From NCBI GenBank assembly GCA_905221545.1, contig CAJNDO010000005.1:1-64000 (forward strand): a stretch of DNA of 64,000 bases. The letters run 5' to 3'. A model generated the notes under the pieces. It did not search any database and was not told the origin of the DNA. It worked only from the letters and a program-made list of their open reading frames with translations. Source of the DNA: a bacterium (GTDB lineage: Bacteria; Bacillota; Bacilli; Lactobacillales; Streptococcaceae). How positions within the stretch are numbered: the stretch's first letter is position 1; the number at the start of each line of letters is the position of its first letter. Positions 9,395 through 16,924 of the stretch are shown one piece after another. The position numbers and the translations under genes are program-made.

Positions 9395-9594
9395 TATACT
9401 CTTCAAAAATCTCTTCAAACCGTGTCAACGTCGCCTTGCCGTATGTATGTGTTACTGACTTCGTCAGTTCTATCTACAACCTCAAAACAGTGTTTTGAGC
9501 TGACTTCGTCAGTTTTATCTGCAACCTCAAAGCTGTGCTTTGAGCAACCTGCGGCTAGTTTCCTAGTTTGCTCTTTGATTTTCATTGAGTATTA
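9395..9594. repeat. BOX element, A-B-B-C form
   Basis: A complete mitis-group BOX repeat. boxA starts TATACTCTTC (about 9395-9451). Two boxB copies follow (about 9452-9500 and 9501-9545), and boxC ends CATTGAGTATTA (about 9546-9594). The ends are inverted (TATACTC / GAGTATTA). The two boxB copies form the same hairpin, CTCAAAAC/GTTTTGAG and CTCAAAGC/GCTTTGAG, with a compensatory change, so the RNA fold is preserved. It fills the gap between spx and the lipoprotein gene; no gene is present. Confidence 0.93.
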
Positions 9595-9618
9595 ATCCCA
9601 AAAAGAAAGAAGAAAGAA

Positions 9619-10188
9619 ATGAAAAAAATAGTTCTTGTTAGTCTAGCTTTTCTTTTTGTCCTGGTTGGTTGTGGACAGAAAAAAGAAGCTGGACCAGCTA
9701 CAAAAACAGAAAAGGATACGCTTCAGTCGGCATTGCCAGTTATTGAAAATGCTGAGAAGAATACAGTTGTAACCAAGACTTTGGTCTTGCCCAAGTCAGA
9801 TGATGGCAGCCAGCAAACCCAAACTATTACTTATAAAGACAAGACTTTTTTGAACTTAACCATTCAACAAAAGCGTCCAGTCTCAGATGAGTTGAAGACC
9901 TATATTGATCAACATGGTGTGGAAGAAACTCAAAAAGCTCTCCTTGAGGCGGAGGAGAAGGATGAGTCTATCATTGAAGCTCGTAAATTGGCAGGTTTCA
10001 AACTTGAAACCAAACTATTGAGCGAAACTGAACTTCAAACAACGACTAGTTATGATTTTCAAGTTTTGGATGTCAAGAAGGCTTCTCAGTTGGAATATTT
10101 GAAGAATATTGGCTTGGAAAATCTTTTGAAAAATGAACCAAGCAAATATATTTCAGACAGATTGGCAAATGGCGCGACAGAACAATAG
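9619..10188 (+). CDS. YehR-like (DUF1307) lipoprotein
   Basis: A 189-residue secreted lipoprotein. The signal peptide has a basic start (MKK), a hydrophobic core and a lipobox L-V-G-C with the lipidated Cys at residue 18. The mature part is polar, with Lys/Glu-rich linkers and a Thr-rich beta region (TVVTKTLVLPKSDDGSQ), as in the DUF1307/YehR family of unknown function. It sits directly after a BOX repeat. The ribosome site is AGAAAGAAG. Function unknown; surface anchoring is well supported. Confidence 0.82.
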   Translation: MKKIVLVSLAFLFVLVGCGQKKEAGPATKTEKDTLQSALPVIENAEKNTVVTKTLVLPKSDDGSQQTQTITYKDKTFLNLTIQQKRPVSDELKTYIDQHGVEETQKALLEAEEKDESIIEARKLAGFKLETKLLSETELQTTTSYDFQVLDVKKASQLEYLKNIGLENLLKNEPSKYISDRLANGATEQ

Positions 10189-10233
10189 AAAATCCAAATA
10201 AATAGACTGCCTGAATTGTAGAAGGTAAGGAAT

Positions 10234-10244
10234 TATGCTATAAT
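10234..10244 (+). promoter_or_regulatory. Extended -10 promoter of ireB-ruvX
   Basis: TATGC followed by TATAAT (10239-10244), 31 bases upstream of the ireB start. Confidence 0.7.
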
Positions 10245-10274
10245 GGTACTATTCTAAGGAAAGAGGGTGTTAGA

Positions 10275-10541
10275 ATGGGATTTACTGAAGAAACAGTACG
10301 TTTTAAATTGGATGATTCCAATAAAAAAGAAATTAGCGAAACTTTGACTGATGTCTATGCTTCGTTGAACGATAAGGGCTACAACCCAATTAACCAAATC
10401 GTAGGTTACGTATTGAGTGGAGACCCTGCCTACGTTCCTCGTTATAATAATGCACGAAATCAAATCCGTAAGTATGAGCGTGATGAAATCGTTGAGGAAT
10501 TGGTCCGCTACTACCTTAAAGGACAAGGAGTCGATCTATAA
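10275..10541 (+). CDS. ireB: IreB family regulatory phosphoprotein
   Basis: An 88-residue protein of the UPF0297/IreB family. It begins [10 protein letters not shown], so Thr4 and Thr7, the sites phosphorylated by the PASTA kinase IreK in Enterococcus, are both present. IreB acts in the cell-wall stress pathway controlled by that kinase; the streptococcal kinase is StkP. Length and the start of ireB-ruvX-DUF1292 match the conserved Firmicute cluster. Three bases separate it from ruvX, so the two are co-translated or coupled. Confidence 0.93.
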
Positions 10542-10544
10542 CCT

Positions 10545-10964
10545 ATGAGAATTATGGGATTGGACGTCGGTTCAAAAACGGTAGGGGTAGCGATTAGCGA
10601 TCCGCTCGGTTTTACAGCTCAAGGACTTGAAATCATCCAAATCAATGAGGAGCAAGGCCAATTTGGTTTTGACCGCGTTAAGGAGTTGGTTGATACTTAC
10701 AAGGTGGAACGATTTGTAGTGGGCTTGCCTAAAAACATGAACAATACAAGCGGCCCACGCGTGGAAGCTAGTCAAGCCTACGGAGCAAAGCTAGAAGAAC
10801 TTTTTGGTTTACCAGTAGACTATCAAGATGAACGCTTGACAACAGTTGCCGCTGAACGCATGTTGATTGAACAAGCAGATATCAGTCGCAATAAGCGCAA
10901 GAAAGTCATTGATAAGTTAGCAGCTCAGCTGATTTTACAAAATTATTTAGATAGAAAATTTTAA
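10545..10964 (+). CDS. ruvX: Putative Holliday junction resolvase / pre-16S rRNA nuclease YqgF
   Basis: A 139-residue YqgF/RuvX protein with an RNase H-like fold. The acidic site residues can be placed: Asp in [10 protein letters not shown] near residue 6, Glu or Asp near 60, and Asp in YQDERLTT near 95. Known roles of the family are processing of 16S rRNA 5' ends and possible Holliday junction cleavage. Middle gene of the conserved ireB-ruvX-DUF1292 cluster. Confidence 0.92.
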   Translation: MRIMGLDVGSKTVGVAISDPLGFTAQGLEIIQINEEQGQFGFDRVKELVDTYKVERFVVGLPKNMNNTSGPRVEASQAYGAKLEELFGLPVDYQDERLTTVAAERMLIEQADISRNKRKKVIDKLAAQLILQNYLDRKF

Positions 10965-10979
10965 TATAAAGGAGAGGCT

Positions 10980-11285
10980 ATGTCACACGATCATAACCAC
11001 GACCACGAAGAACGTGAATTAATTACACTAGTAGATGAGCAAGGAAATGAAACCTTGTTTGAAATCCTTTTGACGATTGATGGAAAAGAAGAATTTGGTA
11101 AAAACTATGTTCTTCTAGTGCCAGTTAACGCAGAAGAAGACGAAGACGGACAAGTTGAAATCCAAGCTTACTCATTCATCGAAAACGAAGATGGAACAGA
11201 AGGCGAATTGCAACCAATCCCAGAAGACTCAGAAGACGAATGGAACATGATTGAAGAAGTCTTCAACAGCTTTATGGAGGAGTAA
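10980..11285 (+). CDS. DUF1292 (UPF0473) family protein
   Basis: A 101-residue, very acidic protein. It starts with a His/Asp-rich stretch ([12 protein letters not shown]), which might bind metal, and continues with the short beta-rich DUF1292 domain. Members are conserved next to ruvX in Firmicutes (B. subtilis YrzB), with no proven role. Ribosome site AAAGGAGAGG. Last gene of its cluster, followed by terminators. Confidence 0.88.
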   Translation: MSHDHNHDHEERELITLVDEQGNETLFEILLTIDGKEEFGKNYVLLVPVNAEEDEDGQVEIQAYSFIENEDGTEGELQPIPEDSEDEWNMIEEVFNSFMEE

Positions 11286-11306
11286 AAACATCCAGTGGAT
11301 GTTTTT
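11284..11306 (+). terminator. Terminator after the DUF1292 gene
   Basis: AAAAACATCC (11284-11293), loop AGT, GGATGTTTTT (11297-11306): a 10-bp stem ending in the T-run. Confidence 0.75.
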
Positions 11307-11309
11307 AGC

Positions 11310-11405
11310 CCTGCGCTAGAAATTAGAAACGCAGGAACGTCTGGGAGACTGTATCATCCCAACTCCTAGAAATTAGAAGAGTTGGAACGTCCGGGGGATG
11401 TTTTT
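11310..11405 (+). other. Tandem hairpin element with conserved loop
   Basis: Two hairpins share the loop CTAGAAATTAGAA and the flank GGAACGTC(T/C)GGG but have different, fully paired stems. The first pairs CCTGCG (11310-11315) with CGCAGG (11330-11335). The second pairs CCAACTC (11359-11365) with GAGTTGG (11379-11385) and is enclosed by CATCC/GGATG (11355-11359 and 11396-11400), followed by TTTTT. Different stem sequences around a fixed loop mean the RNA fold matters. The element fills the gap between the DUF1292 gene and folC; I do not recognise the family. Confidence 0.55.
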
Positions 11406-11452
11406 ACCCCACGTTAATATTTATAGTAGCTAGTTATTAGCTAACCAGGTAA

Positions 11453-11486
11453 GAGGTTGGGACGAAAATCCTGACCTCGTTTTTTG
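11453..11486 (+). terminator. Terminator before folC
   Basis: GAGGT/ACCTC plus GGGA/TCCT stem (11453-11478), followed by GTTTTTTG. Confidence 0.75.
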
Positions 11487-11540
11487 TTATCTACGGAATT
11501 TTGCTAGGTAATTGATTAGACTTTTGTCAAGGAGAGGTGT

Positions 11541-12791
11541 ATGTTTGAAGTAGAGGAATGGCTTCATAGTCGGATTGGTTTGAATTTTCGATCAGGTTTG
11601 GGCCGAATGCAGCAAGCGGTGGATTTGTTAGGAAATCCTGAGAAGTTTTATCCTATTATCCATGTAACAGGGACTAATGGGAAAGGTTCTACCATTGCTT
11701 TCATGAGAGAGCTATTTATGGGGTATGGCAAAAAAGTTGCGACCTTTACCTCCCCTCATATCGTCTCTATCAATGACCGAATCTGCATTAATGGACAACC
11801 TATAGCAGACGCAGACTTTATCCGTTTAGCTGAGCAGGTCAAGGAGATGGAAAAGACGCTTCTGCAAACCCATGACCAGTTGTCCTTTTTTGAATTGCTG
11901 ACCCTGATTGCTTTCCTCTATTTTAGAGAGCAAGAGGTGGATTTGGTTTTACTAGAAGTGGGAATTGGTGGCTTACTTGACACGACCAATGTGGTAACTG
12001 GAGAGATTGCTGTCATCACCTCCATCGGACTTGACCATCAGGAGACCTTGGGTGATAGTCTAGAAGCAATCGCAGAGCAGAAAGCTGGTATTTTCAAGGC
12101 TGGTAAAAAGGCAGTGATTGCGAAATTGTCTTCAGAAGCTAGGATCGTTTGTCAGAAAAAAGCTGAATCATTAGCTGTTGACCTTTATCAGGCAGGCAAG
12201 GATTTTTCAATGCTGAATGGCGATTTTTCAAGTTCTTTACTGAATATTTCGCAGCTGAAAATAGGCTTGGAAGGAGCCTATCAGCAGGAGAATGCGGCTT
12301 TGGCGCTACAAACGTTTCTTCTTTTTATGGGAGAAGGAAAGGAAGTTGTTGATGAGCAGGCTATAAGACGGGCCTTGGAACAGACACATTGGGCTGGTCG
12401 TTTGGAGCGTATTCGTTCTCATATCTACTTGGACGGTGCTCATAACCTCCCTGCCTTGACTCGCTTGGTTGAATTTATCAAAGAAAAAGAGCAGGAAGGT
12501 TATCGTCCTCAAATCCTCTTTGGAGCCTTGAAACGGAAGGATTATCAAGGGATGTTGGGTTACCTGACTGAGAATTTGCCTCAGGTGGAACTCAAGGTGA
12601 CCGGTTTTGACTATCAAGGTTCTTTGGGTGAGACAGATGTAACAGGTTACAATATAATTCCTTCTTATCGCAAATTTATCAGCAGTTTCGAAGAAAGAGC
12701 CGACGCGCAGGACTTGTTGTTCATTACAGGGTCTCTCTATTTTATCTCAGAAGTACGGAGTCACCTACTGGACCGTGAGCAGATAAATTGA
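11541..12791 (+). CDS. folC: Folylpolyglutamate synthase / dihydrofolate synthase
   Basis: A 416-residue Mur-ligase-superfamily enzyme that adds glutamate to dihydropteroate or folates, in the cytoplasm. The ATP loop is H-V-T-G-T-N-G-K-G-S (residues 41-50). The central-domain motifs EVGIGGLLDTTNV and SIGLDHQETLG follow. The C-terminal ligase domain includes YLDGAHNLPAL, the FolC signature with catalytic Asp and His. Full length. It has its own ribosome site (AAGGAGAGG) and follows a terminator, so it starts a new unit. Confidence 0.95.
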   Translation: MFEVEEWLHSRIGLNFRSGLGRMQQAVDLLGNPEKFYPIIHVTGTNGKGSTIAFMRELFMGYGKKVATFTSPHIVSINDRICINGQPIADADFIRLAEQVKEMEKTLLQTHDQLSFFELLTLIAFLYFREQEVDLVLLEVGIGGLLDTTNVVTGEIAVITSIGLDHQETLGDSLEAIAEQKAGIFKAGKKAVIAKLSSEARIVCQKKAESLAVDLYQAGKDFSMLNGDFSSSLLNISQLKIGLEGAYQQENAALALQTFLLFMGEGKEVVDEQAIRRALEQTHWAGRLERIRSHIYLDGAHNLPALTRLVEFIKEKEQEGYRPQILFGALKRKDYQGMLGYLTENLPQVELKVTGFDYQGSLGETDVTGYNIIPSYRKFISSFEERADAQDLLFITGSLYFISEVRSHLLDREQIN

Positions 12792-12875
12792 TCTCCTTTT
12801 TTGAACTTGTTATACTAGGGAAACTACTAGTTAGAAGAAACATTCTCTAAATTGGTAGCAGAAAGGAAATTCATC

Positions 12876-13340
12876 ATGAGATTAAAAACATTCACACTTT
12901 CTCTTGCTTCTCTGGCAAGCCTTAGTCTCTTAGTAGCTTGTTCACAAAGAACTCAACAGGTTCAACAACCAGCAGCTCAACCGCAAACACAACAAACTCA
13001 GCAATCACAACCTGCTGCTTCATCTTCAACAGAAAATACAAGCCAGGCAGCGACAAGTTCTTCACAAAATGCGCCTGAGGCTCAACCAATTAATATTGAT
13101 GGAACTTATACTGGTCAGGATGAAGGAGACCGTATCACTTTAGTGGTAACTGGAACAACTGGCACCTGGACACAGGTAGAAACTGATGGGGAACAAGAAA
13201 TCAAGCAGGTTAGCTTCGATGCTGCTAATCAACGCATGATTATTGGTGATGATGTCAAGATTTATGCAATCAATGGCAATCAGATGATTATCGACGACAT
13301 GGATAGAGACGCGTCTGATCGCATTGTTTTATCAAAATAA
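12876..13340 (+). CDS. Lipoprotein with Gln/Ser-rich linker
   Basis: A 154-residue secreted lipoprotein. The signal peptide is followed by a lipobox L-V-A-C with Cys at residue 22. The first 40 residues of the mature protein are a low-complexity Gln, Ala, Ser, Thr and Pro linker, likely spanning the wall. A small beta-rich domain (about 75-154; DGTYTGQDEGDRITL) follows, resembling streptococcal lipoproteins of unknown role. An in-frame start at 12852 exists, but AAAGGAAA precedes ATG 12876. An extended -10 (TGT-TATACT, 12821-12826) lies upstream. Confidence 0.82.
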   Translation: MRLKTFTLSLASLASLSLLVACSQRTQQVQQPAAQPQTQQTQQSQPAASSSTENTSQAATSSSQNAPEAQPINIDGTYTGQDEGDRITLVVTGTTGTWTQVETDGEQEIKQVSFDAANQRMIIGDDVKIYAINGNQMIIDDMDRDASDRIVLSK

Positions 13341-13345
13341 ACTAG

Positions 13346-13374
13346 AAGGAGACTGGATTTTTTGGTCTCTTTTA
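13346..13374 (+). terminator. Terminator after the lipoprotein gene
   Basis: AAGGAGAC (13346-13353) pairs with GTCTCTTT (13365-13372), ending in TTTTAT. Confidence 0.75.
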
Positions 13375-13403
13375 TGATTACTCAGAAAAATGATCATAAA
13401 TAC

Positions 13404-13433
13404 TTGCCTTCTATCGAACACCTGAGTTATACT
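13404..13433 (+). promoter_or_regulatory. Promoter of cls
   Basis: TTGCCT (13404-13409), 18 bases, TATACT (13428-13433). Confidence 0.65.
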
Positions 13434-13479
13434 AGTATCAATTACCTGTTTTTAGCATTCAAAATATCAAGGAGGGGAT

Positions 13480-15012
13480 ATGAAATATAGAAAATTTCAA
13501 TTATTAATGTCCAAGTATGGCTTTAGTCTTTCGATTATGCTACTTGAACTGTGTCTTGTTTTTGGTCTCTTTCTTTATTTAGGGCGCATGGCCCCTATTC
13601 TATGGGTGATTCTCTTAATCTTTATGAGTATGGCGACCATTGTTGCTATTGTCAATCGTTCCATGGCACCCGAAAGCAAAGTGATGTGGTTAGTGGTAAC
13701 TTTTGTTCCCGTCATTGGCCCCTTGCTCTATCTGATGTTTGGTGAAAGGCGATTGTCCAAAAAAGAAATCAAGCAGTTGGACAAACTTGGTTCTATGCAT
13801 TTTCGGGAGGATAACAGTAAAGCTCTCCGCCAGAAATTGAAGGAAGAGGATAAGGCGGCTTACGGAGTGATCAAATCTTTGTTAAGTATGGATAGCAATG
13901 CCGACGTCTATAATCGAACAGACTCACAATTCTTTTCTTCGGGTGAAAGCATGTGGCAACATATGTTGGAAGACCTCAAGAAAGCTGAGAAATTTATCTT
14001 TCTAGAGTATTATATTGTTGAAGAAGGTCTAATGTGGAATAGCATACTAGATATACTAGAGCAAAAGGTAGCTCAAGGTGTGGAGGTCAAGATGCTCTAT
14101 GATGATATCGGCTGTATGGCGACTTTACCTGGCGACTATACCATTCAGCTTCGTAGTCGAGGAATTGAGGCCCATAAATTTAACAAGGTGATTCCTCGTT
14201 TGACGGTGGCTTACAACAATCGGGACCATCGTAAAATCCTTGTCATAGATGGTCAGGTAGCCTATACAGGAGGCATTAACTTAGCCGATGAGTACATCAA
14301 TCATGTAGAACGCTTTGGCTACTGGAAGGACAGTGGGATTCGCATAGATGGCCCTGGTGTCAAGGCTCTCACCCGTCTCTTTTTGATGACTTGGTACATC
14401 AATCGTGGGGAAATCAGCGATTTTGACCAGTATCACTTGGAAAATCAGCCTTGTTCTGGCCAAGGGCTCTGCATTCCTTACGGTAGTGGTCCCAAGCCCA
14501 TCTTCCGTACCCAGGTAGGGAAGAAAGTTTATCAAAGTTTGATTAATCAGGCCACTGATTCAGTTTATATCACAACACCCTATTTGATTATTGACTATGA
14601 CTTAACAGAGAGTATTAAAAATGCGGCCATGAGGGGTGTTGATGTCCGCATTGTAACACCTTTCATTCCGGATAAAAAATTGATCCAACTCATTACAAGA
14701 GGGGCCTATCCGGATTTGTTGTCAGCAGGAGTAAGGATTTTTGAGTATAGTCCAGGCTTCATCCACAGTAAACAAATCTTAGTGGATAAGGACTTTGCTG
14801 CAGTTGGGACTATTAACTTAGATTATAGAAGTTTGCTTCACCACTATGAAAATGCAGTCTTGCTATATAAAACAGAATCAATCACAGAGATTCAAAAAGA
14901 TTTTCAGGAGATTTTTTCAGTATCGCAAGAAATTTTCCCTCATACGATAAAAAATAGCTGGTATCAGAAATTGATTAAGGAAATTGCCCAGTTATTCGCC
15001 CCTATCTTATAA
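13480..15012 (+). CDS. cls: Cardiolipin synthase
   Basis: A 510-residue membrane enzyme that condenses two phosphatidylglycerol molecules into cardiolipin. Two or three N-terminal hydrophobic segments (about residues 13-85, the PLDc_N region) are followed by two phospholipase D domains. Their HxK motifs are H-R-K near 250 (HRKILVIDG) and H-S-K near 429 (HSKQILVDK), each with the usual downstream G-I-N or G-T-I-N. Full family length. Strong ribosome site AAGGAGGGG. It is followed by a terminator and then a com-box, so transcription from cls stops before the competence gene. Confidence 0.95.
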   Translation: MKYRKFQLLMSKYGFSLSIMLLELCLVFGLFLYLGRMAPILWVILLIFMSMATIVAIVNRSMAPESKVMWLVVTFVPVIGPLLYLMFGERRLSKKEIKQLDKLGSMHFREDNSKALRQKLKEEDKAAYGVIKSLLSMDSNADVYNRTDSQFFSSGESMWQHMLEDLKKAEKFIFLEYYIVEEGLMWNSILDILEQKVAQGVEVKMLYDDIGCMATLPGDYTIQLRSRGIEAHKFNKVIPRLTVAYNNRDHRKILVIDGQVAYTGGINLADEYINHVERFGYWKDSGIRIDGPGVKALTRLFLMTWYINRGEISDFDQYHLENQPCSGQGLCIPYGSGPKPIFRTQVGKKVYQSLINQATDSVYITTPYLIIDYDLTESIKNAAMRGVDVRIVTPFIPDKKLIQLITRGAYPDLLSAGVRIFEYSPGFIHSKQILVDKDFAAVGTINLDYRSLLHHYENAVLLYKTESITEIQKDFQEIFSVSQEIFPHTIKNSWYQKLIKEIAQLFAPIL

Positions 15013-15020
15013 GAAATCTA

Positions 15021-15052
15021 GGACTGAGGACACAAACCAGTCCGATTTTTCT
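15021..15052 (+). terminator. Terminator after cls
   Basis: GGACTG (15021-15026) pairs with CAGTCC (15038-15043), followed by GATTTTTCTT. It separates cls from the com-box seven bases later. Confidence 0.8.
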
Positions 15053-15059
15053 TGCCTTT

Positions 15060-15067
15060 TACGAATA
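15060..15067 (+). promoter_or_regulatory. com-box (SigX/ComX promoter)
   Basis: A perfect TACGAATA, the site used by the alternative competence sigma factor ComX in streptococci, with a T-rich stretch upstream. It is 20 bases before the start of a small ORF with a perfect ribosome site, so the transcript would have a leader of only about a dozen bases. Confidence 0.85.
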
Positions 15068-15086
15068 AGAAGATGTAGGAGGGAAG

Positions 15087-15230
15087 ATGCTAACTCAGAA
15101 CGAATTAAACTATATCACGACATTTAAACAGACACATTTACACAGATTTCGGGAAATTGAAACCTTTGTGAAACTATGTAAAAAATCACTCAAACAGCCA
15201 TCGCAAGCTGACAATCCTAGGACTTTTTGA
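15087..15230 (+). CDS. Small competence-induced protein (Ccs4-like)
   Basis: A 47-residue polar, basic protein (starts MLTQNELNYITTFKQ; has HLHRFREIE; ends PRTF) with no membrane segment. The ribosome site TAGGAGGGAAG is excellent and the com-box lies 20 bases upstream. Position directly after cls matches the pneumococcal late competence gene annotated as ccs4, by my memory of gene order. No biochemical role is known to me. The short single-Cys helical sequence suggests a small cytoplasmic helper protein. Confidence 0.8.
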   Translation: MLTQNELNYITTFKQTHLHRFREIETFVKLCKKSLKQPSQADNPRTF

Positions 15231-15236
15231 TATACT
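15208..15236 (+). promoter_or_regulatory. Housekeeping promoter for the GT-C-like gene
   Basis: CTGACA (15208-15213), 17 bases, TATACT (15231-15236). It lies inside the 3' end of the small competence gene, so the next gene can be read both from the com-box and from this promoter. Confidence 0.65.
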
Positions 15237-15266
15237 AAGACAGATAAATTGAATAGGAGAAACGAT

Positions 15267-16805
15267 ATGAGTGTGTATGGTAGAGTAGAAGAAGTTCATC
15301 AGGAGAATTGTGAACCTCTAGAATACCAAATCGAACAAGAATCGCATCATCGTAAATCAAGTCGTCTTCCTTTGGTAAAAATTTTACTATGGAGTACGCT
15401 TGTAACAGGAATAACTCTAGGAGTACCGCTATTACTCGATTTAATGAGTGCACAAGAAGTGCAGGATTTTTATACAGGTTGGGCGCTTCATCAGACTGGT
15501 AAAATTTACAGCGACTATTATGGAAGTCAAGGCTTGCTTTATTATTTGTTGACTTACGTGACTCAGGGCGGATTTTTCTTTGCCATTTTTGAGTGGTTAG
15601 CCTTGGTAGCAGGAGGATTTTTCCTCTTTCGATCGGCGGACACCTTGACAGAGCAAGGAGACCAAGCTGGACAACTGGTGACTATTTTTTACATGCTAGT
15701 TACAGGTCTTGCGTTTGGTGGAGGTTATGCGACTCTTTTAGCGCTTCCTTTCTTATTCGCGGCCTTTAGTTTAGTTGCGGCTTACCTAAGCAATCCAAGC
15801 CATGATAAGGGATTTGTACGGATTGGGCTGGCTTTGGCAGGAGGATTTTTCTTTGCTCCCTTGTCATCGCTCTTGTTTATTGCTGTAGTGAGTTTAGGCT
15901 TGTTGGTCTTTAACCTTGGGCATAGACGTTTTGCACATGGATTTTATCAGTTTCTTGCAGTGGCTTTAGGTTTTTCACTTGTCTTTTATCCAACTGCCTA
16001 CTATAGTGTTGCAACAGGAAGTTTTGAGGATGCGATTAGTGGAATTTTGTATCCAATTCATTCTATTCGTTTGGCTTCTGTTTCGGCATTGTTAGAAAAT
16101 GTTTTGTTTTACGGGTTGTTGGCTCTTGGCATGGGAGTTTTGGTTTTTGTCTTTTTAGGCCTCTTTCAATCTAAATCCTCTAAACTATATGTCATCTCAG
16201 TGCCTGCGAGTTTGTTCCTAATTTTAGGTTTGGTAGTGATTTTCTTTACACAGGATCCCCTACATGCATCCCGTTTGATGCTCATTTTCCCTGTTTTTCT
16301 TCTGCTTTTAGTGTCCAATATCAAGGGGCAACAGAGTGGTCGTAGCGTTAGAAGAAGACGCAGAGAAGAGCCTGTTAGTCTCTGGCATCGCTATATTAAG
16401 GGGAATCTTTACCTACCGATTTTAACTTTGTTATATCTTTTGGCTGTTCCTTTTTTGATGAGGTTTGTCCTTTATCCAGTACCTTATCAAGAACGTGAGC
16501 GTCTTGCTGATTTGGTGAAAGAGGAGACAAGTACGGAAGATGCTATCTATGCATGGGATGATACCGCAACTCTTTATCGTAAGAGTGAGCGCTTGTCACC
16601 ATCGGCTATTTTGTCCCCGTTGCACTATACAGCAACTGAGGAAAATCGGAATAAGCTACTCAATGACTTGAAAGAAAAACAACCCAAGGTGATTGTGGTA
16701 AACGATAAGGTAGCAGTATGGTCTGAAGTGGAAACAATTTTGAAAGAAAATTACCAACCAGTAAAGACTGATTACTCAGAATTCAAAGTCTATAAAATTA
16801 AATAA
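15267..16805 (+). CDS. Polytopic membrane protein, GT-C glycosyltransferase-like
   Basis: About 512 residues. A polar, acidic N-terminus (about 1-40) with a basic SHHRKSSRLP stretch is followed by about ten hydrophobic segments and a soluble tail of about 90 residues. The first membrane segment is followed by a loop with Tyr and Asp residues (FYTGWALHQTGKIYSDYY), and the tail (EDAIYAWDDTATLY, then KVIVVND) resembles ArnT/PMT-type lipid-linked glycosyltransferases. This is a fold-level inference; the donor and acceptor are unknown. ATG 15267 is chosen over a TTG at 15249 because ATAGGAG precedes it. It may be partly competence-induced by read-through. Confidence 0.7.
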   Translation: MSVYGRVEEVHQENCEPLEYQIEQESHHRKSSRLPLVKILLWSTLVTGITLGVPLLLDLMSAQEVQDFYTGWALHQTGKIYSDYYGSQGLLYYLLTYVTQGGFFFAIFEWLALVAGGFFLFRSADTLTEQGDQAGQLVTIFYMLVTGLAFGGGYATLLALPFLFAAFSLVAAYLSNPSHDKGFVRIGLALAGGFFFAPLSSLLFIAVVSLGLLVFNLGHRRFAHGFYQFLAVALGFSLVFYPTAYYSVATGSFEDAISGILYPIHSIRLASVSALLENVLFYGLLALGMGVLVFVFLGLFQSKSSKLYVISVPASLFLILGLVVIFFTQDPLHASRLMLIFPVFLLLLVSNIKGQQSGRSVRRRRREEPVSLWHRYIKGNLYLPILTLLYLLAVPFLMRFVLYPVPYQERERLADLVKEETSTEDAIYAWDDTATLYRKSERLSPSAILSPLHYTATEENRNKLLNDLKEKQPKVIVVNDKVAVWSEVETILKENYQPVKTDYSEFKVYKIK

Positions 16806-16808
16806 CTA

Positions 16809-16865
16809 AATCAATATCTTGTGTATTTTTAAAAATTTTAGGTTTTTTAACACAAGATATTGATT
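16809..16865 (+). promoter_or_regulatory. Two NrdR boxes upstream of nrdD
   Basis: Box 1 is AATCAATATCTTGTGT (16809-16824) and box 2 is ACACAAGATATTGATT (16850-16865). Each fits the 16-bp NrdR palindrome acaCwAtATaTwGtgt, and the centres are 41 bp (four helical turns) apart. The boxes are exact reverse complements of each other, so the RNA can also form a 16-bp stem followed by a T-run that could terminate upstream transcription. Confidence 0.8.
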
Positions 16866-16887
16866 TTTCTTTTTAGAGTGGTATAAT
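16860..16887 (+). promoter_or_regulatory. Promoter of the anaerobic ribonucleotide reductase operon
   Basis: TTGATT (16860-16865), 16 bases, TATAAT (16882-16887). The -35 lies inside NrdR box 2, so NrdR bound there would block RNA polymerase. Confidence 0.8.
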
Positions 16888-16924
16888 ACTTTTTAGAAAG
16901 AACATTTTAGAAAAGAGCATGCAT

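Noticed and set aside
9395..9594. CRISPR-like repeat-spacer reading of the BOX units
   Set aside because: The units are adjacent hairpin modules with BOX A/B/C sequence, without unique spacers or cas genes.
10254..10526. 90-codon minus-strand frame opposite ireB
   Set aside because: It mirrors a well-supported conserved gene and has no ribosome site.
15249..15266. TTG start for the GT-C-like protein
   Set aside because: ATG 15267 has a proper ribosome site; the TTG does not.
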